Assembly: GCF_914767665.1 (NCBI RefSeq)
Contig: NC_059502.1
Location: forward strand, 14,198,001 to 14,262,000
Origin: Harmonia axyridis
Taxonomy: Eukaryota; Arthropoda; Insecta; Coleoptera; Coccinellidae
Length of the DNA: 64,000 nt
Direction: 5' to 3'
Numbering within the stretch: position 1 is the stretch's first letter; every line of letters begins with the position of its first letter. The translations under genes were made by a program, and so were the position numbers. This document shows positions 1-12,850 of this stretch, in pieces. The notes beneath the pieces are model-generated. The model was not told the origin of the DNA, ran no database searches, and was given only the letters and a program-made list of their open reading frames with translations.

Positions 1-430
1 TTAATCAAGAACTTATCTAAGATATTTTCCAAGTAGTCGCAGATAAACATTACTTAGTTGAAAGAAATGTCTAAACCATCAAAGATAATAACAAACATTC
101 ATTTTATTCGTTTCTGAAATTACAGTCAAAATCATATTAAACTTATAATATATAACATAAAAATCTTCATTTTAATACCTGAGTAAATCCATCTCACAAT
201 AATTATGCTCTAAGCTATCACAATTTATTGAATCATCATTCACCAAAAATAAATAGGACTCTACCAATAAAAATGACAATTCCACTCATTCACATCTGAC
301 ATAAACGAGCCCTCCTAGGTCATAGAATTAAAACTAAACTGATGAAGACTGATGTGTTCAATTGCACACATCATCTCCTACCCAGTCCCTTTTCTACCAA
401 TCGACTAATTGTGGTTATTTATTGTTACAG
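1..430. other. Upstream/intronic sequence before frizzled-2
   Basis: AT-rich sequence with no coding signal on either strand. It ends in a good 3' splice acceptor (pyrimidine-rich tract then TTACAG, AG at 429-430), so the end of this stretch is probably the intron separating a remote non-coding first exon from the frizzled-2 coding exon. Confidence 0.5.
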
Positions 431-601
431 GTTGCCATGGCTTCGCTAGAAACTTCGACGTGGCTGAGGAGCTAACAGTTGCAACGATGACAAGCTCGAA
501 TAAACAGTGATCTCGAAAACCCAATTAGAGAAAAACAAACAATACCGTGGATGAATGCATCGACTTGAGTAAACCAAAACAGTGCCGTTTCAACAGACAT
601 T
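431..601 (+). promoter_or_regulatory. fz2: 5' leader of frizzled-2 with short upstream ORFs
   Basis: Between the inferred acceptor at 430 and the frizzled ATG at 602 there are at least four upstream ATGs. ATG 437 opens 12 codons to a stop ending at 475; ATG 487 opens 7 codons to 510; ATG 551 opens 5 codons to 568; ATG 555 overlaps it and stops at 572. None is in frame with the receptor past a stop. The coordinates are read directly from the sequence; the translational effect is inference. Confidence 0.45.
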
Positions 602-2416
602 ATGAAGTCGACATTCGTATTCTTCTTCGCGTTAGTGACGAACGCCATCGCGTCATCCATAATATCGCATCTGGACCCTCTAGATCAAGAGGGAAAATGC
701 GAACCAATAACAATCCCGATGTGTATGGGCATCGGCTACAATTCCACAAGAATGCCCAACGAACTGAACCATGAATCTCAAGATGAAGCAGGGTTGGAAG
801 TGCACCAGTTCTGGCCTTTGGTGCAAATCAAGTGTTCGCCAGAGCTCAAGTTTTTCCTTTGTTCCATGTACGCGCCAATCTGCTTGCCAGCCTATCAAAA
901 ACCACTACCGCCTTGCAGAGGTCTGTGTCAGAGAGCCAGAGAAGGATGCGAGCCAATAATGCTCCGCTACAACTTCAAATGGCCTGAAAGGATGGATTGT
1001 GACCTCTTTCCTGTCTACGGCGCAGCCCCCGACGTCTTATGCATGGACCAAAACAACGCGAGCAGCTCAACCACATCCAAACCAGCGTCGAAAGGGAAAA
1101 GCTCCAAGTCCTGCAAGGGTTCAAAAAACTGCACAAGTCCCCACGGAGACACAAGAAGAAGCGGAAGGGAGTGCAAGTGCCATTGCCAAAGTCCGCTGGT
1201 TCTCCTGGGGAGAGAGTCAAGCTCCCTAAACCGAAGCGTCGCCGGCATCGCAAACTGTGCCCACCCCTGCAAGGAGACCTACTTCAAGGCGGACGAGAAG
1301 GAGTTCGCCACGTTATGGATAACTCTATGGTCAGCATTATGCGCGGCTTCAACCTTAATGACACTAACTACTTTCTGCATCGAAACGGAACGTTTCAAGT
1401 ACCCTGAGAGGCCGATAGTGTTCCTGTCAGCTTGTTACTGCCTGGTCGCCATAGGCTACTTGATCAGAGTTGGAATGGGACACGAGGCTGTAGCTTGCGA
1501 TGGTCCGATCATCAAGTACAATCTAAACGGTCCTAGTGCGTGTTTCTTCGTTTTCTTCCTAGTGTATTTCTGCGGCATGGCTTCATCTATATGGTGGGTA
1601 GTTTTATCCTTCACCTGGTTCCTAGCAGCTGGCTTGAAATGGGGGAATGAAGCAATTGCTAGCTACTCCGTCTACTTCCATTTCTTCGCTTGGTTTATAC
1701 CGGCCCTCCAGACCATAGCAGTTTTACTCTCTAACGCTGTGGATGGTGATCCCGTTTCTGGTATCTGCTACGTTGGCAACATGAACATGGATAATCTGAG
1801 GTCGTTCGTTTTGGGACCTCTTCTGGTGTATCTCCTTCTCGGTACCACCTTCCTTCTAGCTGGTTTCGTCTCACTGTTCAGGATCCGAAACGTCATCAAG
1901 AAGCAAGGAGGTATTGGTGCCAATTGCAAGACCGACAAGCTGGAGAAGCTGATGATTCGTATTGGGATATTCAGCGTGTTGTACACAGTCCCAGCAACCA
2001 TCGTTATAGGTTGTTATCTGTACGAAAACGCCTTCCACGAGGAGTGGTTGAAGTCCTTGGCTTGTACATGCCCAAGCACCAGTCTTATGACCTACAGGGA
2101 GAAGCCTTTGTACTCGGTTCTGATGCTCAAATATTTCATGACCTTAGCTGTAGGGATAACGTCAGGAGTGTGGATTTGGTCCGGGAAGACTTTGGACTCC
2201 TGGAGACGCTTCTGGAGGCGGTTGTTCGGAAGACCGGATTTCACTGGCGCAAACGCTGTTTTGATCAAAAACCGACCTGGTAAACCCCCTCCCCAGTATC
2301 TGGTGGCTGGACCGGGAAGTGCGTCGTTGCTTGGTCCAGCCGGTAGCGTGGCATCGGCTAGCCAGCACCATCTACACCACCACGTTCTCAAACAACCTCC
2401 ATTGAGTCACGTATGA
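602..2416 (+). CDS. fz2: Frizzled-2 Wnt receptor
   Basis: A 604-residue seven-pass receptor that binds Wnt at the cell surface and signals through Dishevelled. The start ATG at 602 is followed by a hydrophobic signal peptide (about residues 1-17). A cysteine-rich Wnt-binding domain begins at Cys33 and runs to about residue 147. Then come a Lys/Ser-rich linker, seven membrane segments (about 235-525), and the conserved KTLDSW motif starting at Lys529, the Dishevelled-binding KTxxxW. The tail ends in SHV, a PDZ-type terminus. I call Fz2 rather than Fz1 because the linker Cys cluster before the first membrane segment and the His-rich tail ending HHHVLKQPPLSHV closely resemble the Drosophila Fz2 tail as I recall it. 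The coding region is a single exon and looks intact. Confidence 0.93.
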   Translation: MKSTFVFFFALVTNAIASSIISHLDPLDQEGKCEPITIPMCMGIGYNSTRMPNELNHESQDEAGLEVHQFWPLVQIKCSPELKFFLCSMYAPICLPAYQKPLPPCRGLCQRAREGCEPIMLRYNFKWPERMDCDLFPVYGAAPDVLCMDQNNASSSTTSKPASKGKSSKSCKGSKNCTSPHGDTRRSGRECKCHCQSPLVLLGRESSSLNRSVAGIANCAHPCKETYFKADEKEFATLWITLWSALCAASTLMTLTTFCIETERFKYPERPIVFLSACYCLVAIGYLIRVGMGHEAVACDGPIIKYNLNGPSACFFVFFLVYFCGMASSIWWVVLSFTWFLAAGLKWGNEAIASYSVYFHFFAWFIPALQTIAVLLSNAVDGDPVSGICYVGNMNMDNLRSFVLGPLLVYLLLGTTFLLAGFVSLFRIRNVIKKQGGIGANCKTDKLEKLMIRIGIFSVLYTVPATIVIGCYLYENAFHEEWLKSLACTCPSTSLMTYREKPLYSVLMLKYFMTLAVGITSGVWIWSGKTLDSWRRFWRRLFGRPDFTGANAVLIKNRPGKPPPQYLVAGPGSASLLGPAGSVASASQHHLHHHVLKQPPLSHV

Positions 2417-2830
2417 CAAGCAGGCGAGGGGACCAACGCAGTTTTAGTTTCTCATGCTACACAAGGATCGGGACCGTCGCTTAGCAACTATGGACCCATT
2501 TGAGTGACCGCTTCGGTCCCCTGTCATTCGGTCACAGCGCTCTAGTCTTCAATGTGCCATCTACTTTCCGTTCGCCGATGGACACTTTTTTTGTACAGGT
2601 GCAACTATTCGTTTTTGTATTATATACATATTATATTTATTTTTGTGAACTTGTAAAAGGGTCAGTTTCCTGATACAATGTGATTTTTTTTATTCTATAT
2701 TTACTCATATTATGGACCAGTGAAGTTGGTTCTTATGTTGGAACCTACTCGAAATATTCGTCACCGATTATGTCAATGTTGGTGTAGTTGGTATGAGTTG
2801 GTCAATAAAACGAAGAACAATTTTACTGGT
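2417..2830 (+). promoter_or_regulatory. fz2: 3' UTR of frizzled-2 with poly(A) signal
   Basis: Sequence after the stop falls from coding-like to AT-rich composition. The first canonical AATAAA is at 2804-2809, a plausible cleavage signal. Other AATAAA motifs occur further on, for example near 3314, so a longer 3' UTR is possible. Confidence 0.5.
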
Positions 2831-5800
2831 ATTGAATAAGGTGGCCAGAAAAAAGCCTACGAAGTTTCGAAAATACTTTCAGTTCGCCCTCTGGTGGATT
2901 TCCCTTGAAATTGAAACTATTAAATCTCTCCACATAACTATTCCCATATAAATTCAAAGTAGGACTCCCTATTTTCGAAATATTTCAATTCTATTTCAAC
3001 AATATTAAAAATATTGTTCCCAATCTTCTAACGAAATCTGTGTTCTTCATAGTCTTCTTACATTGGTTTTTTTCTGGTCACCCCTTACTAATTATCAACT
3101 GATTATCGTTCCATAAGAACGCTTGAATTTTTTTTCTGTGAAAAAAATTATATCGCTGTGGGATTGTTAGAACTGTAAAAATATCATATATCATTCGACT
3201 AATATTGCATGTTACGCATAAGAAAACTGTCAATTTCGACGAACATGTAACAATACTTGTAGATTTGAAATCACTTCACTCCTATTCAACTACGTAAGAC
3301 GATACTTTACAATAATAAAAGAGAGGACGAAAATAAGACTTTTCACGAGAAAACCTACATATTCAGCCATTAAACTTTTAACAGACAGACTTGCATTCTA
3401 AAACATACAACATAAATATCCAGACAAGGTTCAAAATAAACAATGGCTTCGTAAACTTCACATGTGATGTATGAGGTAAAACTCAATATACTGTTTGTTG
3501 ATCAATTTGATGGACATTAATCATGAACTTGTAAATTATTACTGCCATCTACTGGACGTATAATTTTATTCTTTTACAAATACCGTTTCATGAACTTAGC
3601 ATTTAATCTTTCGGAATCAACACGAAAATGAAACCACGTAAAGTGAGATTTATATACGTAATTAGAATAAATTGAAATATGGAATGTACGTGGGAGGGTG
3701 AGAAAGAATAATACCTAATATTTCAATAAAATGCATATACTTTCGAACTATGTTATTTAATGCATATACACGTTTAATAATAAAAATTGAAAAACCCAAA
3801 ATACATTTTCTTTGATAGATACACTTTCTAATAATTTCAGAAGGAATTTAAGGAAGAAAATTTTGTATTTCTTTTCAGTTGCGAAGAGAAATCTTATTGG
3901 ATATCTTCAGAGCCATAACGAGTGCCATACATATATCTACATTCGAATATTTCGGGACCACGTGAAAAACTTTTATTGAAATATTAGATGATATTTTGTA
4001 TAATTAATTGTGAATATTTGTATAATATTTGATACGTAAGTAATTTCGTAGTGTCATAAACAAAAACTTTTGTAATAAGAATCCATAACCTTTTGTACTT
4101 ACAATAATAAATTTATCGATATGTAAATATACGTGTATGTACCAGTTGAAGCTGCTGTAGTTGATGTGAAATTAAATATTGTCAACTTATATTAATGAAT
4201 ACTATGGCTTCACTAATTTACAATATGATAAAACATATCAAATATGGCATCATCTGAAATTATAACAGCTTTCGATTCATTTTATGCTTGATTTTTCTGT
4301 GAGAATTGAAATTTTAATTTGAAGGCCTAGAAATTCATTTGGCCAATTTCGAAAAATACTCTTTGTTCATTAATACTGATTTAAAATTGTATGTGAACGT
4401 TTTGTGATATTTTGTCCCTTTTTCTGAATTTCAATTGGCGACGAAGCACAAAATTATTTTTCTGTATATTTACTTTTATACATTTTGTACAGTGATCATT
4501 TTATTTATAAGAATGAGTGTAAAAAAACCTAAAGCTAATTGTCTGTATGCTTCGAAATGTATACGATCTTAAATATATTTTATTGTTCAAATGGCATTGT
4601 TTTATTCATGAGGATGAGTTCATTCAAAAGTGAAGACGAACCAATCACTCCAAAATGTAGTTATTATTCAACAATTTTCAAAAATTAGTTAGAGAGCATT
4701 CAACATGTTTAGATCATCTATTACAAGATACAAGTTTTCTCAAAAAAAAAAATGTATCAAGCAAAAGGTGATATCAGACCTTTGTTGTAAATGGTGTAAA
4801 GATACTTGGCTCAATAAAATAACGCATTAATATCTATTCACTAACAAAGTCAGTGAGATTAACGTGAAAGCTCATCAGATTTTCATATTCATAAATTGCA
4901 GCCTTGACCTAATTAGAATGATCAAAACTGAAATTCAACCTGATGTGTACCTAAATTATTCTTGATATGAATATATCCCTCGCAATGTTTTCATTCAAGG
5001 CATTTCCTCTTCAGTATAAATGAAATATGAATTGAATAATTTCGTTTTAGACTGTAATTACTGAAAAACTTAATTGCTTTTACTTTTTCTTGCACAATAT
5101 TCGCAGGGCTTTTGCAAAGGGTGTGAAAAGGAGACATCTTAGCCTCTTCAGAATTTTAATGATTTTATAATTAATTATAACCTGTGTAGACAGTTAATGA
5201 TCCAGGTAAATGATTGTTCAAAGAATGTGCTAGAGCTTTTTCTGAGGAACGCATTGAGCAAATGCTAAAATGAGATCCTTTTATGGAATGCGAAGGTGGC
5301 ATTGAAGAGATTACATCATTTTGAAAATTACCTAGAGCCAGCGTTTAATTTCCCTAGGAAATTCAGATCCATCGGTTGTTGAGTGACAAACTGAGAGAAC
5401 TATTCTTGATGTAGCCTTAGCAAGCAGTAAGAAAGCCTACATAGAGCCAGATCTAACAACTCACTAGAAATATTATAATCAGAGATTTCATAATATTGGA
5501 CTGGAGTGCACATATTCCACAAATTATTACAAATCAATTTTTCAAACCTTAGACATTATGTTTTCTGGGTCTTTTGTTGCTTACTTTAGGTGATACTATT
5601 AACTTTCAATACTCTTTATAATCTCCATCAAAATCTTACTTATTCACCTGGAAATTAGGTACCTTCACAAGCGCTTGTTATAAGAGTATCTAAACTACAA
5701 ATTTACATTAGTATAGATAGACAGACGATAGGATTAATTGAAATTCAAACTATTTAGTTGTGGAGAAGTCTGAAAAGTTTCTTCTAGTTATTGATTAGGA

Positions 5801-5980
5801 TAAATTTCTCTAGAGGTTTCCAAGATATTTCATCTGCAGCGTTCAACTAGTATTCAATTAAAGTAATTATAAAGAGACCACTTTAAAAGTTTGGAAGTTT
5901 CAGAAAGATTCAGAATCCTTACAAATCCATCTCAATCAAACTGAAAACTTATTGTTATCAACTGAACGATACTACACAGT
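2831..5980. other. Gene-free AT-rich stretch
   Basis: No open frame with recognisable homology and no RNA gene seen. It may include a long 3' UTR of frizzled-2 up to about 4.6 kb. It is otherwise unremarkable AT-rich intergenic DNA. Confidence 0.5.
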
Positions 5981-7189
5981 GGCGTACCCGATGAGAGGGG
6001 GTGTTATAAGGGTAATTCAAACCCCCCCTCCTCCAGAGGCATGTCCATTTTAAGTCAAAACGCTCAATAATTTAATCGTGTAAAAATCGAATCAACGAAT
6101 TCATAAACTAGCGGTTATATAAAAGAGCTCAATCTGATCAGACTGATGTCTCAGCACAATTATTATTTACATACGGGATACAAAATATGCCAAATTAATA
6201 ATAAATAATGAGATTCCATCCTTTCTTGGTCAAATTATTTTTAAATAAGGAATAATAAATTTATTTTTCAAAAATTTTTAAGTATTACTATAGGTAATAC
6301 GACAATAATTATATCACTACAATGAGATTTCATCAGGTCATTTCAACTGTTAAGGTGAGGATGCCCTTACCGAATTCTAATACAATCGGATAAGATCCAT
6401 AGATCCAACGATTTGCGGACACACAGGATAGACACCAAACCAAAGTTGTTCAGAATGGCCTAAAATGTATTTTTGAAGCGAAAAGTCTGAATCCTAATTT
6501 TTTCGACTAAAATTTGATAACAAAACTCACTCTACCCTCAGTAGACTCGTGAATATAATGTTGAAATATTTCATCATTATAATGTGGAATTGTTCTTCAC
6601 ACAATTCATCATTATTTATTATATGTACCTTTTATAATAAGCCGCGGAAACTGAAGATGCCTTTGACATTTATTTCTTTTTCAAATCAGTGATCAAATAA
6701 CAAAATATTGATAGGTATGATAGTGTTACGATGGGTTTCACACGGTGATCCTATGATCACAATTCATTGAATTTCAACAATCAGGTTCTAGATGAGCAAA
6801 TAAAGTGCAACCTAATGTTAATCTTTCAAATTTAAGCATTATTAATGTAGTATCGGTTCATTATGTCCAATAATAAACCTTTGAAATTATTTGAGTGAAA
6901 AAAATTCAACCTACCCTGAAATTTTCAACGTTCAAATTTCGAAATATGTAGAATTTCTTCTTTTTTTCTGAAACTATAAGAGATATCTGCAGGAAATTTT
7001 GAACAAAAATTGGTTGTGTTCCTCCTAACTCGAAAACACTATTCATACATTTTTTGAGGGAAATATCGTGCAATCAAATTGAAATGTAGTAAAACTGGGC
7101 AACACGTTCAAAAACAAAAATTTTGACGATAACGTTAACTCATACCTGTAATGTGAGAGAAAGAAGTTTCTTTCCAAATTACTCGAAAT

Positions 7190-7765
7190 AAATTTTTTTA
7201 TTACCAATTCGGTTGAATTCTTACCTTCTACTAAATTAGAGTTATAGAGGAAAATAAGAGATTCCTTGGATAATTTTAAGAATAAAAAGTCCTATGAATA
7301 TGAACCCGCAAACGCTTTGTTTTCGAGATGCAGGGTGTGTCGTACTTTTCAGTGATGCTTATATCAGTTTATCAAATCTTTATTAACCTGCGCTACAGAG
7401 TGAGTAAATAAGTACCAGAACTTATAATTAATTAATTCAAACAGCTAACTAGCTGGATCTTAATAATAATTTGGATTTTCCTGAGGATTACTAGAGAATT
7501 GTTTGACATTTTTTTCTCAAAATCGATAAAAATCCGACATAACTAGATATAACAAACAAAAAAGTGTAGTACTGGACCAGAGTTTTTTTTTACAGAGCAG
7601 GAGCTCTGTAAATTTGCCTTCAAAATTGAAAAAAAAACTTGAACTTTAACACCTGTATCTCAAAAACAAAGTGTTTGGGGACTCATGTTATAGGACTTTC
7701 TTCTTGAAATGATATGAGAAATCTGAAATTTTCATTTGTACCTCCAATTTAGGAACACCGTGTAG
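7190..7765. mobile_element. Fold-back (inverted-repeat) element, copy 1
   Basis: The left arm (about 7225-7340, an AATTAGAGTT...GTCCTATGAATATG type sequence) reappears inverted at about 7650-7765. The core between the arms (about 7340-7590) is shared with a second copy at 10.3-10.8 kb. No coding capacity. Arms and core are diverged, so this is an old insertion. Confidence 0.6.
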
Positions 7766-8017
7766 ATATAGTCAATTCAAAACTGATGTCTTCACAAATA
7801 AATTGCAATTTGAAAGAAACATAATAAATTGTATGTACAACACATCCCAGACAATTTTTTTATGCGAATGACTTAGTTCAGTTCTTTGATACCTACAGTA
7901 TTGAAATTTTGAGACAAGAATGATACAAAAAACCGAAAACAACGAGTAAGTATACCGATGACAAATGCAAAAATCACAGATACAAAGTAAGAGGCTGACA
8001 AAGCGGATAGATAAAGG

Positions 8018-8055
8018 CACAGAATAGAGAGGTATTAATACCTCTCTATTCTGTG
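8018..8055. repeat. Perfect 38-bp palindrome
   Basis: 19 bp plus 19 bp with no spacer: CACAGAATAGAGAGGTATT followed immediately by its exact reverse complement. It is flanked by direct repeats GATAAAGG at 8010-8017 and 8055-8062, the second sharing one base with the palindrome. Such dyads can extrude as cruciforms. No coding role. Confidence 0.85.
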
Positions 8056-8322
8056 ATAAAGGTAAATAATAAACCTCGGAGAAAGACGTGCTCGTAGTGC
8101 AATAAAAGTACCCATCTTGAGAACGATAATAAACTCATTAACCGCAAAAGGGTCCGATTTTTTACTGCCGTGTGGATTTCAAAGAAAAGTAAAATTATTT
8201 TTTATTCATTTCAAGTAAAAATTTTCGTTCTTCGCCTTTGCGAGAATTCTGCAATTTTATATTTTGGAAATCTTGGGGGTTAATTATCCCCAGTACCCCT
8301 CCCATTTCTACGCCCTTGTTCC

Positions 8323-10242
8323 TGATGAGCAATCTGTTTGAAGAAGTAGATGTTCATTTCTTTCTCCCTTACATGTTAAGGTAGCACCTGAAAACTCAGA
8401 ACTGCCTATGAAAATAATATACGTAGGCGACTTCTAAGAATGTCAAGAATAATTCAATAGCTTTCAAGCTTATAACACTTTCGAGTTGGGGCGAGAAATA
8501 GAATCGCTATAAAGCTTTGCACGATTGACGACAGCCCTTTGTTCTTAAACAACAACATAACGAACATGTATATTTTTCACGTCAAGTCATTCAATCGTTG
8601 TTTTAGTGCCTCTGAATGGGTAGTTCAATTGAAATATGACCATACAAAATCTGAACGATTGAGACCAATATTCAAGCAATTTTCCTAGTATTGAGCTTTG
8701 TGGCCATGGAAATATTCTTGTTTCTTTATAGCATTACTTTTATCGGTTCTGAGAACTTAGGAATGAAGATATTTATAGACTTTTAAAATTTTCGATTTAG
8801 TGGTTTTTGTTAGTCGGCTTGTGAATGTATATTAACGGTGAATTTCTCTGGTTCTCATTTACATATTTCAGGATTTTTGGTTCAGTATATTTTATTCAAT
8901 CTTCCGAACAACTTTCTGTGTTTTCCAGAAGTCACAAACTACTCCACACAGTTAGAAATTGCGGTTTTTCCTCATTTAATTTTCTTCCTCGATAACTCTT
9001 AAAGTATTCAATTTAGGTATAAGGTTTGCTTAAATATACCTTTCTTATCAAATGTAGAATTGTCTGAAATAATAAAAAAATAGATGCACTAATTTGAAAA
9101 TCTTAAACAGTCTTATATAATACTACGTATTTGGAGAATCGAAAATGATAAAGGTTTTTCCGGAAAAAACTTTTTCTGCAGAAACATTCAAAATAATCCG
9201 GCTCCTTATCGCCACCATTTTTTTCATAAGAATACTATTAACTCACGAACCGTTGAGTTTTCACAAAGGTATGGCATATTTCTACAATGTTCATCAAAAA
9301 AGCTCTCATGATGCAATAATAAATAAGAAAGTAGTGTTTCCGGTATAACCGGAAGCTGTAGAGATCTGAAAATATTTTAGGAAGGAAGATCATTGTCTCA
9401 TCCAACAAGCAAATTTTCAACACAAAATCATGATTAGTTTTCCATATACGTCTAATAGGCCATCGCGGTGAATCACCCTGTATAAGGAAGTAAAATGAAC
9501 CAAATCAGCAGTGCCAGTGACATGTTCTTGTTCTTGCTTGTTTATTTTGAAATGTGCGAAAATGAGAGGTTTTTTACAATTGTAAACTACAGAATGTATA
9601 CAACTTGCTGCAGCAACTACACACAAACTTGATACCACATCGAAATCCTTTATACTCAGAAGCTGATTTTTTGTTCGCAAGCCAATGAATGACAACAAAT
9701 TCGCTAATGAAACCTGAAAAACTTAATTCAACTCCTTTCACAATTGCATTCGAAAAATTCAATTCGTTGGACCAGATTTTCTCAATTAAAAACAGAACGG
9801 TTCGAAAATATAATTTGACAATGACAGGCAAAATCCTATTCAAACTTGTTAATTAAAGCATTAAAACGTTATCCGATCACGTGCTTTATGAATAAATTCC
9901 ATTTCCAAAAATATTTTCCACAATGCCATTGTTTGTAGAAAATGTTCATCAACGATATGAGTATGAATGAAAAATCACGGAATTGAATTTTAAACTGCAT
10001 ATCCGCCTGGTGTTCTAGTGGATCAGTTCCAACAAAAAACACTGAAAATTTCATACACGTGTTTATCACTTCCACGTCAATCACATCGATATGCCGAATT
10101 TTAAAGCTCCGGAATCATATAGGGTTAAAATTCACGCTGGAAATATTCTATTGAACAGTCCTCAAACAATTATTATCTCTTCCAAATTTTGGTCCAATTT
10201 TATCATCTAGTTTTTTTATCCGGAAACTCGGCTATAAGAGTC
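8323..10242. other. Gene-free stretch
   Basis: No recognisable gene. Short open frames around 9.1-10.1 kb have AT-rich, low-information translations without family features. The zone 9126-9420 has small internal inverted repeats (for example around TTTTCCGGAAAAAA at 9158) and may be further decayed fold-back DNA. Confidence 0.45.
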
Positions 10243-10790
10243 AAGGGCGTTGATATTTTATTTTTCCTGGGGGGGGGTAATCGAAAAAAAAATTTTTGAC
10301 GCAACTTTTACTCATATCTGTAAAGTGAGAAAAAGAAGTATGATAAGTTTGAATCAAATTACTCGACATAATTTTTTTTTGTTACTAATTCGATTGTTCT
10401 TACCTTATACTGGGTGTTCCTTAATTAGAGTTACGGAGGAAAATGAGAGATTCCTTCGATAATTTTGAGAATAAAAGTCCTATGAATATAATCCCGCAAA
10501 AGCTTTGTTTTCGAAATATAGGATGTTCCTATAGTGTGTTGTAATTTTTAGTGATGCTTATATCAGTTAATCAAATCTTTATTAATCTTCGCTACATAGT
10601 GGGTAAATAAGTATCAAAACTTATAATTAATTCATTCATTACAGCTAACTAGCTGGATCTTTATAATAATTTGGATTTTCCTGAGGATTACTAGAGAGCT
10701 GTTTGAATTTTTTTTCTCGAAACCAATAGCATATACGACAAAACTATAACAAACCAAAAAGTGTAGTACTGGACCAGAGTTCTCTTTCAC
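10243..10790. mobile_element. Fold-back element, copy 2 (right arm lost)
   Basis: From about 10285 to 10785 this is a diverged direct repeat of 7110-7595, including the shared core words GCTAACTAGCTGGATCTT and AAGTGTAGTACTGGACCAGA. It begins with CAAGGGCGTTGAT. The inverted right arm present in copy 1 is missing after 10790, so this copy is truncated. Confidence 0.6.
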
Positions 10791-11378
10791 ATTTTTCTAA
10801 ACTACCAGCGGTTCACCAAAAAATAGTTCTGGAAGAAAGAAGTAGGCATCCTCCCAGAAAAAATATCACCCTTTGGATTTGCACTAAAAAAAACTCATCT
10901 ATAGCCAAATGTCACCGATTTTATTGACTTGAAATTAATGATATGGAATTGGAAGAGATGTGGTTCCAGCATTAAAGTGCAACAAGCAACACAATACCAA
11001 CCGTTTCGGCTTTATTGCAAGAAAAATCCCAGGGCGCGTAATTTCTCGTTTAAATGTGTTTCTATTTTTTATTATTTTTTTGTGAGGTTATGCAAAGGAT
11101 CTTATTTATACCGATAATCCTCAGACTATTGACGATCTGAAAAACAAACTCACCAAGTTATTGGTGAGATATTGCCCGAAATGTGCTGACAAGTCATCGA
11201 AAACTACTCGCAAGGATCGAATCTTGTAAAAGATTACACAGAGGAGATTTAAATGATTCTCACATAATGACTAGGTTAAAGCATTATATTGAATTCAAAA
11301 TTTGATCGATATTCTGAATGAAAGTGTGTTTTATTTACGTTTACTTTCGGAATCACATAATGGATAACCTTTATAAGT
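10791..11378. other. Gene-free stretch
   Basis: No gene, RNA or clear repeat recognised. Short open frames only. Confidence 0.4.
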
Positions 11379-11930
11379 AATAAACATAGATAGAGGGAGA
11401 ATACTCGATTTTTACATGTCCCCAAGATGATTAAATTACGTTGTCGAATTGTGATATATTTTTAAATTCACAATTTTAATATATCGTCATGAATGTATAT
11501 TATATTGAATGAAATATATTTATTAGAGTGATTCACGATTAAATATACAAATTTCAATATTTGGAATCCGATATTTTTCCTAATTGTCGAATTTATAATG
11601 AGCAGCATATTAATTATTTTCCGTATCTACCTGCTGAAATCCAAGGTTCGGCAACTTTTGCTCTCCTAATGTCATCGGTTGGGGCGCTTGGAGTGTGTTT
11701 TCTGATATATTTAGGTATTCATCTTAATATATTCTGAGTTGATATGAAGCGTTAATTCACTATGGGACATAAGTCGTTCGTTCTTTGTGGAGAAACTCGC
11801 GAATTGAGTAAAATATCGTATAACTGATATGTTTTTATTTCCGCGCGCTTCATATCAAATTTGATAGTTCATGTTGGGGACAAAATTTCCTCACTCTAAA
11901 TGACATATGCTCCCTCTATCTATGTTTATT
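11379..11930. mobile_element. 552-bp non-autonomous element with 21-bp perfect inverted ends
   Basis: The left end begins AATAAACATAGATAGAGGGA and its exact reverse complement closes the element at 11910-11930. Looser inverted similarity continues inward, with a TCCCCAA / TTGGGGA pair about 60 bases in. There is no coding capacity. This is a miniature inverted-repeat element; its superfamily is not assignable because the target duplication is ambiguous. Confidence 0.7.
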
Positions 11931-12629
11931 ATTTTGAGCCTTTATACGACTTTTAAATTGCAAATATCTAGTTTCAGTATAATCACTTCTCTCCTCATAG
12001 TACACAGCACCCGATGCAGCAAATGCATTTCTCATTCGAAAAAAAAAACGGAAATTTTTATTATTCACGCTATACATCCAGTCGCACCATCTGCGCGACC
12101 GGGAGAGGAAAATTAAAAATGAATGCGCCTGAAGGAGTAATAACGATGCTTATTCGCATCCAAAAGCTTACCGGAATCTCGGAGCTTTTTATGATTACCT
12201 AATCTAGTGAGAAGAATGAAAGACGTTTTTCCCGTATCTCGCTGAATTCAGTGGAATCGCCAGTCAGTATAATGTTTCCAGACGACTGGACGCTTTCAAT
12301 CAACACACCTCATTACCCGTTCATCAACTTTCATTTCACCCCTTCTTTTCGACACCCCCTCAATTCACCAGTTCGTGTGACACGTTTGATCCGGAACAGC
12401 TGACTGCGTCTGTGGACGACGAGTTTTAGGTGTGGTATAAAATGGAGCTGAGAGTTGGGTCTAGAAAATATGAGGGGTTTGGTGAATACAATCGGCGATG
12501 TATGGCCTGTTGGCTGAATTTCATGAATGGGATGGATTTCGTTCTTATATCACATTTTCTAGATTGTATGGTTTATCCACGATCGAGAGTCATTTGGATT
12601 TTAATTCATTGAGAAAAATTTAAAAATAT
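11931..12629. other. Gene-free stretch
   Basis: No supported gene. Slightly higher GC between 12.05 and 12.45 kb, with only short open frames. Confidence 0.4.
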
Positions 12630-12850
12630 ACGTCGCTAGCCAAACTGCCGCCCTAGGCAGAGACCCAATTTGCCATCTTAGGCAGAGATCGAACTTGCCG
12701 CCCTAAAAACTTTCCGATAAAAAAATTATTTGTGAAATTCGTTGAAATAAAAAAATATATTTCATTCATTCTTCCAGGAATCCCGATTTCTCGGAAATAG
12801 TAGATAATGCCGCCCTTCATTATTTGCCGCCCCTCTAGAGCGGGCCCTGC
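12630..12850 (-). mobile_element. Transposon end fragment (GCCGCCCTAGGC type)
   Basis: Read on the minus strand from 12850, the sequence starts CAGGGCCCGCTCTAGAGG, then GGCGGC and AGGGCGGC words that recur at 12650-12720. This resembles the GC-rich terminus of a cut-and-paste DNA transposon. The rest of the element is not recognised. Confidence 0.35.

Larger units (their letters stand above)
5981..8322. mobile_element. Possible decayed element bounded by GGCGTA-type ends
   Basis: The left side has CAGTGGCGTACCC followed by a G-run. The right side, read on the other strand, has CAAGGGCGTAG followed by a G-rich block. Ends of this kind are common on insect transposons, and a fold-back repeat lies inside. 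No transposase can be read and no target duplication was found, so the boundaries are tentative. Confidence 0.25.

Noticed and set aside
1039..1407. 122-codon basic frame inside frizzled-2
   Set aside because: A shadow frame of the receptor's linker and first membrane segment; frizzled-2 explains the sequence.
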